Shown here piece after piece: positions 7,430-15,317 of a DNA stretch of 16,759 nt (position 1 is its first letter; each line of letters starts with the position of its first letter). Both the position numbers and the translations under genes were made by a program. This DNA is from Fen-1077 sp050014355 (GTDB lineage Bacteria > Chloroflexota > Dehalococcoidia > Dehalococcoidales > RBG-16-60-22). The notes beneath the pieces are model-generated. The model did no database searches. It was not told where the DNA came from and worked only from the letters and a program-made list of their open reading frames with translations. Location: positions 1 to 16,759 of the forward strand of contig JBEKDL010000041.1 of assembly GCA_050014355.1 (NCBI GenBank), written 5' to 3'.

Positions 7430-8641
7430 ATGACCTATAAATACACCGCTTACACCACAGGAAAAAAAATAGTCCAGGGTACGCTGGAAGTCGCCTCGGA
7501 AAGCCTGGCCGAGGGCGCCCTCTACCGCGCCGGCTACGAACGTGTCCTTAGCCTCAAAGAAGTGACGCCGGGCTTTAGCCTGGAAAAGCTGCTGCCCAGC
7601 TTTTTCGGGGTCAAGACACAGGAAGTAATTGATTTCGCCAACCAGCTGTCCACCCTGATAGAATCTGGCATCTCCGCCCTTACCTCGCTGGAGCTGCTGG
7701 CCAGGCAAACTTCCCGGAAAGCATTTAAAAAAATAATTACTGCCCTGGCTTCGGAAATCAGGGAAGGTGGCTCGCTCTCGCAGGCCCTGGCGCGTTATCC
7801 CAAGGCGTTCCCGGATACCTACCGCCAGTTTATCAGGGCCAGCGAGCAGGCAGGCAACCTGGGAACAGGCCTGAAACACGCCGCCGTTTATACGGAAAAG
7901 CAGGCCGCCGCCAGCCAGAAAATCAAACACGCCATGGCCTACCCTGTGTTCGTCCTGCTCATGGCTGCTGGAGTTTCGGTCCTGCTTATCATCGTGGCCC
8001 TGCCGCCGCTGGTGAACCTGTTTAAATCGCTCGGCGCCCAGCTGCCCTGGACAACGCGCGGCCTCATCAGCATTACCAGCTTCTTATTCGTTAATAAGCT
8101 CTACGTTCTCGCGGTAATTGTTTTGCTTATCGTAACCGTAGCTGTTTTATTGAGGTTCCCTTCCGTAAAAATCGCCCGGGACAACCTCATCTTAAAAATA
8201 CCGGTAACCGGCACCATCATTACCGAGCGCAGCATGCAGCACCTCTGCCAGACGGCCTCGATGTTGTTGCAGGCGGGACTTCGTTTACCCCTGACCATGG
8301 ATATTATCATCCAGGGCAACCGCAATCGCATTATTCGCCGGGCGCTGGAACAGGTCAGGGACAGGCTGTTGCAGGGGGAAGGTCTCTCCCTGCCCATGTC
8401 GGAAATAGCGCTTTTCCCCCCTCTCCTAGTCGAGATGACCGCCGTCGGTGAAAAGAGCGGCGCCATGGACAGCACGCTGGCGACCCTGGCCGATTACTAC
8501 GAAAAGAAGGTCGACCGCAGCACCGATGTCTTGATAGCAATGATCGAACCAGCGCTCACCGTGCTGGTGGGCCTGGTGGTTATATTCATTGCGCTATCTG
8601 TGATAACTCCGCTGTATTCCATATTGAGGTCGATGCGCTGA
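7430..8641 (+). CDS. pilC: Type IV pilus inner-membrane platform protein PilC (GspF family)
   Basis: PilC is the membrane platform that PilB turns to add pilin subunits. The 403 residues are the usual length. Two T2SSF domains are visible. The first covers about 65-188, with the motif RASEQAGNL (136-144). The second covers about 268-390, with the matching motif AVGEKSG (338-344). Strong membrane segments lie at about 172-198, 222-241 and 375-397. The soluble N-terminus (YKYTAYTTGKKIVQGTLE) is the PilC type. GAGGGG is only 3 nt before ATG, and no better start is in frame. pilB is two genes upstream, and the minor pilin genes begin 25 nt downstream. Confidence 0.95.
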   Translation: MTYKYTAYTTGKKIVQGTLEVASESLAEGALYRAGYERVLSLKEVTPGFSLEKLLPSFFGVKTQEVIDFANQLSTLIESGISALTSLELLARQTSRKAFKKIITALASEIREGGSLSQALARYPKAFPDTYRQFIRASEQAGNLGTGLKHAAVYTEKQAAASQKIKHAMAYPVFVLLMAAGVSVLLIIVALPPLVNLFKSLGAQLPWTTRGLISITSFLFVNKLYVLAVIVLLIVTVAVLLRFPSVKIARDNLILKIPVTGTIITERSMQHLCQTASMLLQAGLRLPLTMDIIIQGNRNRIIRRALEQVRDRLLQGEGLSLPMSEIALFPPLLVEMTAVGEKSGAMDSTLATLADYYEKKVDRSTDVLIAMIEPALTVLVGLVVIFIALSVITPLYSILRSMR

Positions 8642-8666
8642 AGGCGGCAGCTGGACAGGTCAAGGA

Positions 8667-9056
8667 ATGAATATCCGGCAGGCAATAGCAAAATTTACGC
8701 AACGAGGCCAGCGGGGGTTTGGCATCGTGGAAACTCTCGTCGCTGTGGCTATCCTGGGTACATCGGTGACCGCCTTTATCGCCGGCCTTTCGGCGGGCAC
8801 GGTGGCCACCGGCGCGCAGGACACACTATCGACCAGCCAGGGACTGGCGCAGAGCCAGGTGGAATACACCAAGAGCCGCGCCTATAACGCCGGCGCCGTG
8901 ACTTATCCGGCTATAACCGTACCGCCGGGATACAACATATCCGCAGTCGTCAGTGCGGTGCCGAATGCCGACGCCAATATTCAGAAGGTTACCGTGACCG
9001 TCTCACATAACGGGGAGGCTATCGTGACCGTCGCGGACTACAAGGTGAACCGATGA
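8667..9056 (+). CDS. Type IV minor prepilin (PilV/GspI-like)
   Basis: This 129-residue class III prepilin is a likely minor pilin of the assembly-priming complex. The leader is 17 residues, ending QRG, followed by F18 and the signature GFGIVETLVAVAIL. Glu22 stands at position +5 of the mature protein, as needed for pilin polymerisation. A hydrophobic alpha1 segment runs from 18 to about 40, and the C-terminal half is rich in Val, Thr and Ala and looks like beta strands. AAGGA sits just before ATG, a weak ribosome site. The stop overlaps the next start by ATGA. The short globular part and the position as first of three pilin-type genes suggest PilV/GspI. The exact subtype is uncertain. Confidence 0.88.
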   Translation: MNIRQAIAKFTQRGQRGFGIVETLVAVAILGTSVTAFIAGLSAGTVATGAQDTLSTSQGLAQSQVEYTKSRAYNAGAVTYPAITVPPGYNISAVVSAVPNADANIQKVTVTVSHNGEAIVTVADYKVNR

Positions 9057-9502
9057 AAGGGCAAAAAGGCCTGACCATGGTGGAACTGGTGGTCGCTACC
9101 GCGATATCCGGGGTTATAGTGACCTTCCTCGGTACCGCTATCTACCAGATATTAAACGTTACCGGCTACGGCAACGACCGCCTTATCGCCGCCCACGAAC
9201 TGGAAAACGCCGCCTACTGGTTCAACCTTGATGGACAGCAGGCGGCTACCGCCAGCGGCGGTAGCGCGTTGACGCTGATATTCTCGGACAACTCGTCGGT
9301 TGCCTACACCCTATCCGGCGCCGAGCTAAGGCGTACTTCCGGTAGTGTATACATGGTGCTGGCGCGCAACATCGCCAGCCTCAACTTTGCCGTCAGCAGC
9401 CGTGTCGTCACCATGGCAGTAACATCCACGCCACCGGGACGGTACGCCGTAAGCGCCAACGGGACTTACGAGGTTAACCTGCGTCCCTCGGGAGGCGGCT
9501 GA
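9053..9502 (+). CDS. Type IV minor prepilin (PilW/GspJ-like)
   Basis: This second minor prepilin has 149 residues. It has a very short six-residue leader (MKGQKG) before L7, then LTMVELVVATAISGVI, with Glu11 at mature position +5. The hydrophobic helix spans 7-30. The rest contains several beta-like strands ending in YEVNLRPSGGG. The sequence AAYWFNLDGQQA after the helix is typical of the GspJ/PilW class. It overlaps the previous gene by ATGA and the next by one base (TGATG), so all three pilin-type genes should be made together. It is expected to be processed by a prepilin peptidase that is not encoded in this window. Confidence 0.87.
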   Translation: MKGQKGLTMVELVVATAISGVIVTFLGTAIYQILNVTGYGNDRLIAAHELENAAYWFNLDGQQAATASGGSALTLIFSDNSSVAYTLSGAELRRTSGSVYMVLARNIASLNFAVSSRVVTMAVTSTPPGRYAVSANGTYEVNLRPSGGG

Positions 9503-11022
9503 TGAAAGACGAACGCGGCCAGGCTTTACCCGTAGCTATCGTGGCGCTGGCCATCGGCGCTCTGGTAGTCGTACCTTTTTTGAGCCATGCAGGTAGCAGC
9601 CTCATCGGCTCTAAAGTCCACGGCAATATTCTCGCCGAGCAAAGCGCCGCCGACGCAGGCGTTGAGCACGCTATCTGGAGCCTGACCTGGGGCAACCTGG
9701 CCAGGCAATTTACCCACGCCGGAGACCAGGTGAGCTACCAGCTCGAGGAAACCATCAACGGCTTCAATCCTGCCATTACGATTACCGCCAATGTCACTTC
9801 TCAAAACGGGACTCTCGGAGATATAGCCAATGCGGTGATAGACACGCTGGTATTCGATAACTCTACTTGCTACCTACCCAGCATGATTATGGTATCGAGT
9901 AATATCTGCGCTGTTGCCTACCGCGGGCCAAGCAACCGGGGTTACGTCAAAACTGTGTCCATCTCCGCTAATGGCGATATCGGCAGCTCCGCCATCGATA
10001 CCCTGACCTTCGATGGCTCCGCCTGCTATGAGCCGAAAATCATTAACGTGGCCACCGGTATTTATGCCATCGCCTACCGCGGCTCCAGCAACCGGGGCTA
10101 TCTGAAAACAGTGACTATTTCCGCCAGCGGCGTTATCGGCGGTTCCGTCATCAGTACCCTGACCTTTGATTCCTCGTCCTGTTATGAGCCGGCTATCATT
10201 AATGTATCCGGTACTATTTACGCCATTGCCTATCGCCAGTCTTCCAACCTAGGTTACCTCAAAACAATGTCCATCTCCACGAGCGGCGTTATCGGCGGTT
10301 CCGTCATCAGTACCCTGAACTTCGACACCTCCGCATGCTATACACCCAGCATTATTATGGTATCAAACAACGTCAGCTCTATTACTTATCGCGGGTCGAG
10401 TAATAAAGGTTACCTTAAAACAGTATCCATCTCCGCCAGCGGCGTTATTGGCTCCCCGGTGATTAATACCCTTATCTTCGACGCCTCTGCCTGCTATGAG
10501 CCGGATATCGTCAATGTATCCGGCAGCACTTTCGCTATCGCCTACCGCCAGTCGGCCAACCAGGGTTACCTCAAAACAATCTCCATCTCCGCCAGCGGCA
10601 TCATCGGCACCTCGGCGATTGATACCCTGATCTTCGACCCCTCCGCCTGCTATGAGCCTAGTATCGTCTATGTATCAGGTAATGTAGACGCCATTGCCTA
10701 CCGTGGCTCCGGCAACCATGGCTACCTTAAGACGATGTCCATTGCCGCTAACGGCGATATCGGCGCCTCTGTCATAGATACCCTGCAGTTTGACGCCTCT
10801 AATGGCTATGAGCCCGTCATCGTCAAGGTGACCGGCGGTATTTTCGCCATCGCCTACCGCGCTGCTAGTACCCACGGCAATCTTATAACCGTCGGCATTA
10901 GCACCCAGACGGCGGTACCAGCGTTATGGCAAATCGTATCTAATGCCGGTAACACCACCATCCGCGCGATGGTCAATACAGCTAACACCACGGCCACGAT
11001 AGTCTCCTGGCAAATACATTAG
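9502..11022 (+). CDS. PilX/GspK-like pilus protein with seven-repeat beta-propeller-like domain
   Basis: This 506-residue protein has an N-terminal pilin-like helix and a long repeat region. Residues 5-28 are hydrophobic after RGQALP, with no Glu at +5, as in PilX and GspK. The stretch AEQSAADAGVEHAIWSL (45-61) fits the PilX/GspK alpha1 continuation. Residues 113-475 are seven tandem units of 52 residues (the last has 51), each with a TL-x-FD, CY-x-P and AYR-x-S-x-N-x-GYLKT pattern. Seven units of this length suggest a seven-bladed propeller. Residues 476-506 (WQIVSNAGNTTIRA... SWQIH) look like the last strands of a pilin-type fold, so the repeats may be inserted into it. PilY1 of Pseudomonas, an unrelated pilus adhesin, also has a propeller. 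A role as adhesin or tip protein is inferred. The start overlaps the previous stop. Confidence 0.85.
   Translation: MKDERGQALPVAIVALAIGALVVVPFLSHAGSSLIGSKVHGNILAEQSAADAGVEHAIWSLTWGNLARQFTHAGDQVSYQLEETINGFNPAITITANVTSQNGTLGDIANAVIDTLVFDNSTCYLPSMIMVSSNICAVAYRGPSNRGYVKTVSISANGDIGSSAIDTLTFDGSACYEPKIINVATGIYAIAYRGSSNRGYLKTVTISASGVIGGSVISTLTFDSSSCYEPAIINVSGTIYAIAYRQSSNLGYLKTMSISTSGVIGGSVISTLNFDTSACYTPSIIMVSNNVSSITYRGSSNKGYLKTVSISASGVIGSPVINTLIFDASACYEPDIVNVSGSTFAIAYRQSANQGYLKTISISASGIIGTSAIDTLIFDPSACYEPSIVYVSGNVDAIAYRGSGNHGYLKTMSIAANGDIGASVIDTLQFDASNGYEPVIVKVTGGIFAIAYRAASTHGNLITVGISTQTAVPALWQIVSNAGNTTIRAMVNTANTTATIVSWQIH
9838..10926 (+). repeat. Seven tandem 156-bp coding repeats
   Basis: Units start at 9838, 9994, 10150, 10306, 10462, 10618 and 10774; the last is one codon shorter. 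Each encodes 52 residues with shared FD, CY-x-P, AYR and GYLKT positions. A 37-base stretch at 10126-10162 is repeated without mismatch at 10282-10318, exactly one period later, so at least these copies are young or homogenised. Confidence 0.93.
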
Positions 11023-11025
11023 AAA

Positions 11026-11031
11026 AGGAGG
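11026..11031 (+). promoter_or_regulatory. Consensus ribosome binding site for a 36-codon gene
   Basis: AGGAGG sits 7 nt before ATG 11039, directly after the propeller gene stop. It is the strongest ribosome site in the pilus cluster and has no long frame behind it other than the microprotein. Confidence 0.8.
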
Positions 11032-11038
11032 TTTAACA

Positions 11039-11149
11039 ATGACTTTCGATTCGACAGTAGTGACCAACATCTTGCTCACCTGCATCGCCCTTGTCAACGT
11101 GGTAATCCTGACGATATTTTACGAGTCAACGAAAAATAAAAAGTCATAA
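11039..11149 (+). CDS. 36-residue single-helix membrane microprotein
   Basis: ATG to TAA gives 36 residues: a short polar start (MTFDSTVVTN), a hydrophobic core from ILLTC to LTIFY (residues 11-28), and a basic tail ending in KNKKS. The basic C-terminus would place the tail in the cytoplasm by the positive-inside rule. A consensus AGGAGG with 7-nt spacing stands in front. It lies 16 nt after the propeller gene and 11 nt before pilO, inside the operon. It could be a small partner of the inner-membrane pilus complex (PilM/N/O or PilC). No family is recognised and it is too short for most gene finders. Coding status rests on the ribosome site, the hydrophobic pattern and the fit in the operon. 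Confidence 0.72.
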   Translation: MTFDSTVVTNILLTCIALVNVVILTIFYESTKNKKS

Positions 11150-11160
11150 GCTAGAAAACG

Positions 11161-11742
11161 ATGAAACTCCGTAAACCGCTCACTGTCGTCCTGATGCTGG
11201 TGCTGCTCGCGGTCTACTATATCCTGGGGACGGACTACCGGAAACAGCGCCACGAGAACGCGGCTCTGGCGGCGCAAGTTTCCGGAGCGACCGAACAGCT
11301 CGCGCAAATACCAGCACCGCCCGCCGACCTGGAACAGCGCCAGGCCGCCGCCGACGCCGGCCTGGAGGCGGAGATAAACGTGTTTCCGGCAAATTTGAAC
11401 AGCACCCGCATTGTGAACGATATTCTCAAACTCGCGGAGGCCACCGGCGTTAAGGCGATACCGGTGATAACGCAGCCCTGGACGGTGGTTAGTGTGAACG
11501 AAACGGATTACCCCGTTTTCCGGCTGAATATCGATGTGAAAGGCACCTACGCGCAGGTGGCCGGATTTATCAGCCTGCTGGAGAATGGTGAGCCAGCGAC
11601 ATTGGTGATAGAAGACCTGACAATGGAAAGAGTCGATGGGCCTTCTTTAAATGGAAGCGAGACCGGGGACACCGTGCCGGTGGATACTATCCTGAATATC
11701 GCTATTTATGCCCGCCCTACGGTGAAGGTTAACGAAAAATGA
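11161..11742 (+). CDS. pilO: Type IV pilus alignment protein PilO-like
   Basis: This 193-residue bitopic membrane protein has one membrane helix at 6-23, a polar, Ala/Gln-rich coiled coil at about 25-72, and a C-terminal domain at 80-188. The C-terminal domain carries the PilO pattern: a helix (STRIVNDILKLAEATGVK), then strands, then VKGTYAQVAGFISLLE. PilO forms the inner-membrane alignment complex with PilN and links to PilM. No clear Shine-Dalgarno sequence precedes ATG, and the start is 11 nt after the microprotein stop, so re-initiation is possible. The stop overlaps the pilMN start by ATGA. In the usual gene order pilO follows pilN; here it precedes it. Confidence 0.85.
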   Translation: MKLRKPLTVVLMLVLLAVYYILGTDYRKQRHENAALAAQVSGATEQLAQIPAPPADLEQRQAAADAGLEAEINVFPANLNSTRIVNDILKLAEATGVKAIPVITQPWTVVSVNETDYPVFRLNIDVKGTYAQVAGFISLLENGEPATLVIEDLTMERVDGPSLNGSETGDTVPVDTILNIAIYARPTVKVNEK

Positions 11743-13232
11743 CATACGCCGCTCTGACTATCAGCAACAGCAGCCTTAAAATCCTGTCCGTGCAAGGGAG
11801 GCAGGTAAAAAAGTGGGGCAGCCTTGCTCTTAAAGCCGGACTGGTGCGTGACGGGCTGATTATCGGGCCACAGGCGGTCAGCGAAGCTATCGACGAGCTG
11901 TTTAAATCGATCGGTATCCGCAAGGAAAATATCGCGGTTAGCCTGGCCGGGTTGTCCCTGACCTACCGGTTCTTAAAGCTTCCCCGCCTGAAGCCTGCCC
12001 TCCTTAACGAAGCTATTTTACGCGCCGCGCGGAAAGAAATTTCGCAGCCGCTGGAAGAGCTGTACCTGGCCTGGCAGCCTGTCCCTGGCAAAGGGGACGA
12101 GCAGTCTTTCTTTATCGTCGGCGTGCCACGCAACCTTATCGATGCCGCAGTGCAGACTTTTAACCTGGCCGGCATTGAGCCCTACACGCTGGAACTGCAA
12201 CCGCTGGCCCTGGCCAGGGCGGCCAACCGCCGGGACGCTATCGTCGTCTCCCTTGAGCCCGATTGTTTCAATATCGTCTTCATCGCCGATGGCATCCCCG
12301 GTGTGATACATACCGTCAGCCCCAGAGGTGAAGGAGCGACCCTGGAAGACAATATCCGGCGGCTCGCCGATGAACTGACCAAGACCGCCGCCTTCTACCA
12401 GGGCAGCCATCCGGAGAGCCGGCTTACCTCCGCGATGCCCCTGCTCCTTACCGGCGAACTAGCCGCAGAAACCGCGACCAGCGCGCTTCTCCAGGCCGAG
12501 GTAGACTACCCCGTAGAACCGCTGACCCCGCCCGTGGAATTTCCTGCCGGGGCACCCGTGGCCGTCTACGCTATCAGCGCCGGCCTGGCGCTTAATTACA
12601 CTTCTCGGAGGACAGCGGCCCGGACGCGGGAAGGCTTTTATGATATCAACGTAAATATTCTATCCGGTAAGTACCGGAAAGTCCGCGGCAAGCCTCTGCC
12701 CGCTTTCCAGATGTGGCTGGGTATATTTATAGCAGCTGCCGTTATCTTTCTCTTTCCGCTTCATCAATACATCAACAATCTTAAAAGCGAAAATACCAGC
12801 CTGGAGGATGAGGCACACCTGGTCAACCGCAACCTTAATCTGGCCCAGCTCACGGCAGCGGAGACCTCTCAAACGGAGGAGAATATCCGGACGACCGTCA
12901 ATAGCACCCTGATGCTGAAAACAGTCAATCAGAGCCTGCTGGGCAATAGAGGCGGCTTTACCAGCGATTTATCTGCGGTCACCGCCGGACGACCACCCAA
13001 TATTAACGCCATCTCAACGGAAATCGATAACCGCCGGATTATCCTGCGCGGTCAAACCGACAGCGTTTTTACCGTGGTCGACTACGCCGCCGCGCTGGAA
13101 GCCGTGCCTTTCTTAGACGTACGCATCTCCCGGCTGGATGAAGCTCCTCCGGAGGCAAACAGCGCGGAAAATGCAGCAAGCTCATCGAATGCGACCGGTG
13201 CTATCATTTTCGAAATCGTGATAAAAAAATGA
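11739..13232 (+). CDS. PilM-PilN fusion protein of the pilus alignment complex
   Basis: This 497-residue protein joins two normally separate proteins. Residues 1-288 match PilM, an actin/FtsA-like cytoplasmic ATP-binding protein: ALTISNSSLKILSV at the start, NIAVSLAGLSLTYRFLKLP, and the VVSLEPDCFNIVFIADG strand pair. Residues 303-308 (INVNIL) stand where the N-terminal INLLP-type PilM-binding motif of PilN would be. A membrane helix (325-342), a coiled coil (343-400) and a PilN fold (about 405-467, RRIILRGQTDSVFTVVDYAAALE) follow. Fusion places the PilM-PilN contact in one chain. The linker (288-302) is short. The gene overlaps pilO by ATGA and is the last pilus gene before a 132-nt gap. No PilP or PilQ follows, in line with a cell lacking an outer membrane. 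Confidence 0.85.
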   Translation: MTYAALTISNSSLKILSVQGRQVKKWGSLALKAGLVRDGLIIGPQAVSEAIDELFKSIGIRKENIAVSLAGLSLTYRFLKLPRLKPALLNEAILRAARKEISQPLEELYLAWQPVPGKGDEQSFFIVGVPRNLIDAAVQTFNLAGIEPYTLELQPLALARAANRRDAIVVSLEPDCFNIVFIADGIPGVIHTVSPRGEGATLEDNIRRLADELTKTAAFYQGSHPESRLTSAMPLLLTGELAAETATSALLQAEVDYPVEPLTPPVEFPAGAPVAVYAISAGLALNYTSRRTAARTREGFYDINVNILSGKYRKVRGKPLPAFQMWLGIFIAAAVIFLFPLHQYINNLKSENTSLEDEAHLVNRNLNLAQLTAAETSQTEENIRTTVNSTLMLKTVNQSLLGNRGGFTSDLSAVTAGRPPNINAISTEIDNRRIILRGQTDSVFTVVDYAAALEAVPFLDVRISRLDEAPPEANSAENAASSSNATGAIIFEIVIKK

Positions 13233-13295
13233 AAACCGGAGATAATCAATAATTGATTTATGACATTTAGCACTTTATTACCTTTTTATGGACTC

Positions 13296-13324
13296 TTGAC
13301 GAAATCGTCGCGATTGCCTACTAT
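13296..13324 (+). promoter_or_regulatory. Candidate sigma70 promoter for kinase-regulator pair
   Basis: TTGACG (13296-13301) and TACTAT (13319-13324) are 17 nt apart, the ideal spacing. They lie in the only sizeable gap between the pilus operon and the third kinase. The -10 overlaps a small dyad, TACTA-TT-TAGTA (13319-13330), which could bind a regulator. A start point near 13331 would give a short leader of about 34 nt. Confidence 0.5.
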
Positions 13325-13364
13325 TTAGTAGTAGATAAAATCTCCGGTCCGGTTAAAAACTGCC

Positions 13365-15317
13365 ATGAAAAGCAAAAATGAGTCGGGTGGAAAATCAAAC
13401 ATGAGTAACGTGGAAAAGCGCGACCGGGTAACGTTCGCCCTGAACAAGCGCATCAGGGAGATCCGCTGTCTCTACGACATCGCCAGTATTACCGGCTCGA
13501 CCTATCTTACCCTGCAGCAGAGGCTCACGGAAATAGTCGGCCTGCTCCCCAGGGCCTTTCAGCACCCTGCGGACGCCTTCGCGCGGATAACCCTCGATAA
13601 AAACGAGTTTAAGACGGCCAACTACCTGGATACTGACCGAAAAATTTCCGCGGATATTTTCGTCCAGGGTGTTAAAGCCGGGGCGGTCGAGGTGGGATAC
13701 GCGCGCGCGGTACCGGGGTCGAAAAACGGGCTTTTTTCTAAAGAGGAAAGGTTGCTACTGGATGCCCTCGCCGAACGTCTGGGGACTGTCGCCGAGCATC
13801 GGCAGACGGAACAGCGGATAAAAGAGGAGAGAGATAAGACCCAGCGTTACCTCGACCTCGCCGGAGTCATCTTCGTGGCTATGGACGCAAGCGGTACCGT
13901 GACCTTGATTAACCGCAAGGGGTGCCAGGTCCTCGGCTATGAAGAAAGTGAAATCATCGGCCGCAACTGGTTTGAAAACTTTATCCCGGCCAGAATCAAG
14001 GACTCGATAAAAAATGTGGCGCAGGACGTGCTCGCCGGTTCCGAAAAAGAGAGCGAATTTTTTGAAAACCCCGTCCTGACTAAAAGCGGCGAGGAGCGTC
14101 TGATAGCCTGGCACAACACGGCTTTAAAGGACGATGCCGGCAATATCATCGTGATGCTAAGCTCCGGCGAAGATATCACGGAACCAAAACAGTATCAGGA
14201 GTTACTCCAGACGATTTCCGATAGCTCGCCCCTGGGAATCTACATATTGCAGGATGAGAAGCTGCAATATACCAATCTTCAATTTCAGAAGCTTACCGGC
14301 TACTCCCTGGATGAACTGGCAGGCCGGGAGCTGCTTGACCTCGTATCCCCGGAGGACAGCGACGTCGTAAGGTCGAGTATTGTTTCTACTTTACTGAAGG
14401 AAAACACCTATCCGTGTGAATACCGCATTATCAGCAAGAACGGGCAGACCAAATGGGTCATGCAGACCGTTTCCACCATTCACTACGAAGGCCGGGCCGC
14501 CGTCCTGGGAAACCTGATGGATATTACCGAGCGAAAATACCTGGAGAGAAAAGTCATCGAGTACGAAGAGCTAAGCAAAATGAAAAGCGACCTCCTGTCC
14601 ACGGTCTCCCACGAGCTGCGCACGCCGCTGGCCACCATTAAAGGCTATTCCACGCTGATTCTCGACTATTATGCCAGGCTGGACCCGGACGAGACCAGGG
14701 ACTATCTAAAATCTATCGACATATCCACCGACCGGCTGACTAAATTGGTCGATAATCTGCTGGATACTTCCCGCATGGAAGCGGGCCTGCTCAAGCTGGA
14801 AAAGTCGCCGACCAACATCACGCAACTGATTAAAGGGGTGGGGACCGAAGCGAGCGTCAGGGCCGACCAGTACCATTTCATGGTCAAATCGGTCAAGAGA
14901 CCGCTCAAGGTAAATATCGATGCCAGGCGCATCCGGCAGGTGCTCGATAACCTTATCGACAATGCGGTTAAATATTCACCGCCCGGGACGGAAATACAGG
15001 TATCGGCCGGTAAATCAGGCAATGACGTGCTGGTCAGCGTCACGGACCAGGGGCCCGGTATTCCCACCGGCGAACTGAAAAATATCTTCGAGCGGATGTA
15101 CCGTATCGAGCAAAGGATGTATTCAGGCGCGGAAGGTATCGGGCTGGGTCTCTACATTTGCCAGAAACTCGTCCAGTCTCACGGCGGCCGTATCTGGGCG
15201 GAAAGCGCGCCGGGCGGGGGAAGCACTTTCAGATTCACCTTGCCGATAACAGGCGCAAAAAAGAAAACGAAAGCAATCACGGAAAGCAAAGGACTTCCTG
15301 ACAGGAAAGTGAGATGA
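13365..15317 (+). CDS. GAF-like/PAS/PAS sensor histidine kinase
   Basis: This soluble 650-residue kinase has a GAF-like region at about 25-148 (IREIRCLYDIASITGS, then LFSKEERLLLDALAERLG). PAS domains are at about 158-272 and 280-390, the second ending DITERKYLERKV. HisKA carries STVSHELRTP with His416. The ATPase domain has Asn533 (LIDNAVKYS), Asp561 (DQGPGIP) and G2 EGIGLGL (590-596). The Lys-rich tail after 630 is probably disordered. No membrane helix is seen, so the signal is cytoplasmic. The first ATG has no clear ribosome site. ATG 13401 (Met13) has a weak GGGTGG, so the true start may be either. The stop overlaps the following regulator gene by ATGA, which makes the pair clear. A candidate promoter lies just upstream, so it is probably transcribed apart from the pilus genes. 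Confidence 0.93.
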   Translation: MKSKNESGGKSNMSNVEKRDRVTFALNKRIREIRCLYDIASITGSTYLTLQQRLTEIVGLLPRAFQHPADAFARITLDKNEFKTANYLDTDRKISADIFVQGVKAGAVEVGYARAVPGSKNGLFSKEERLLLDALAERLGTVAEHRQTEQRIKEERDKTQRYLDLAGVIFVAMDASGTVTLINRKGCQVLGYEESEIIGRNWFENFIPARIKDSIKNVAQDVLAGSEKESEFFENPVLTKSGEERLIAWHNTALKDDAGNIIVMLSSGEDITEPKQYQELLQTISDSSPLGIYILQDEKLQYTNLQFQKLTGYSLDELAGRELLDLVSPEDSDVVRSSIVSTLLKENTYPCEYRIISKNGQTKWVMQTVSTIHYEGRAAVLGNLMDITERKYLERKVIEYEELSKMKSDLLSTVSHELRTPLATIKGYSTLILDYYARLDPDETRDYLKSIDISTDRLTKLVDNLLDTSRMEAGLLKLEKSPTNITQLIKGVGTEASVRADQYHFMVKSVKRPLKVNIDARRIRQVLDNLIDNAVKYSPPGTEIQVSAGKSGNDVLVSVTDQGPGIPTGELKNIFERMYRIEQRMYSGAEGIGLGLYICQKLVQSHGGRIWAESAPGGGSTFRFTLPITGAKKKTKAITESKGLPDRKVR

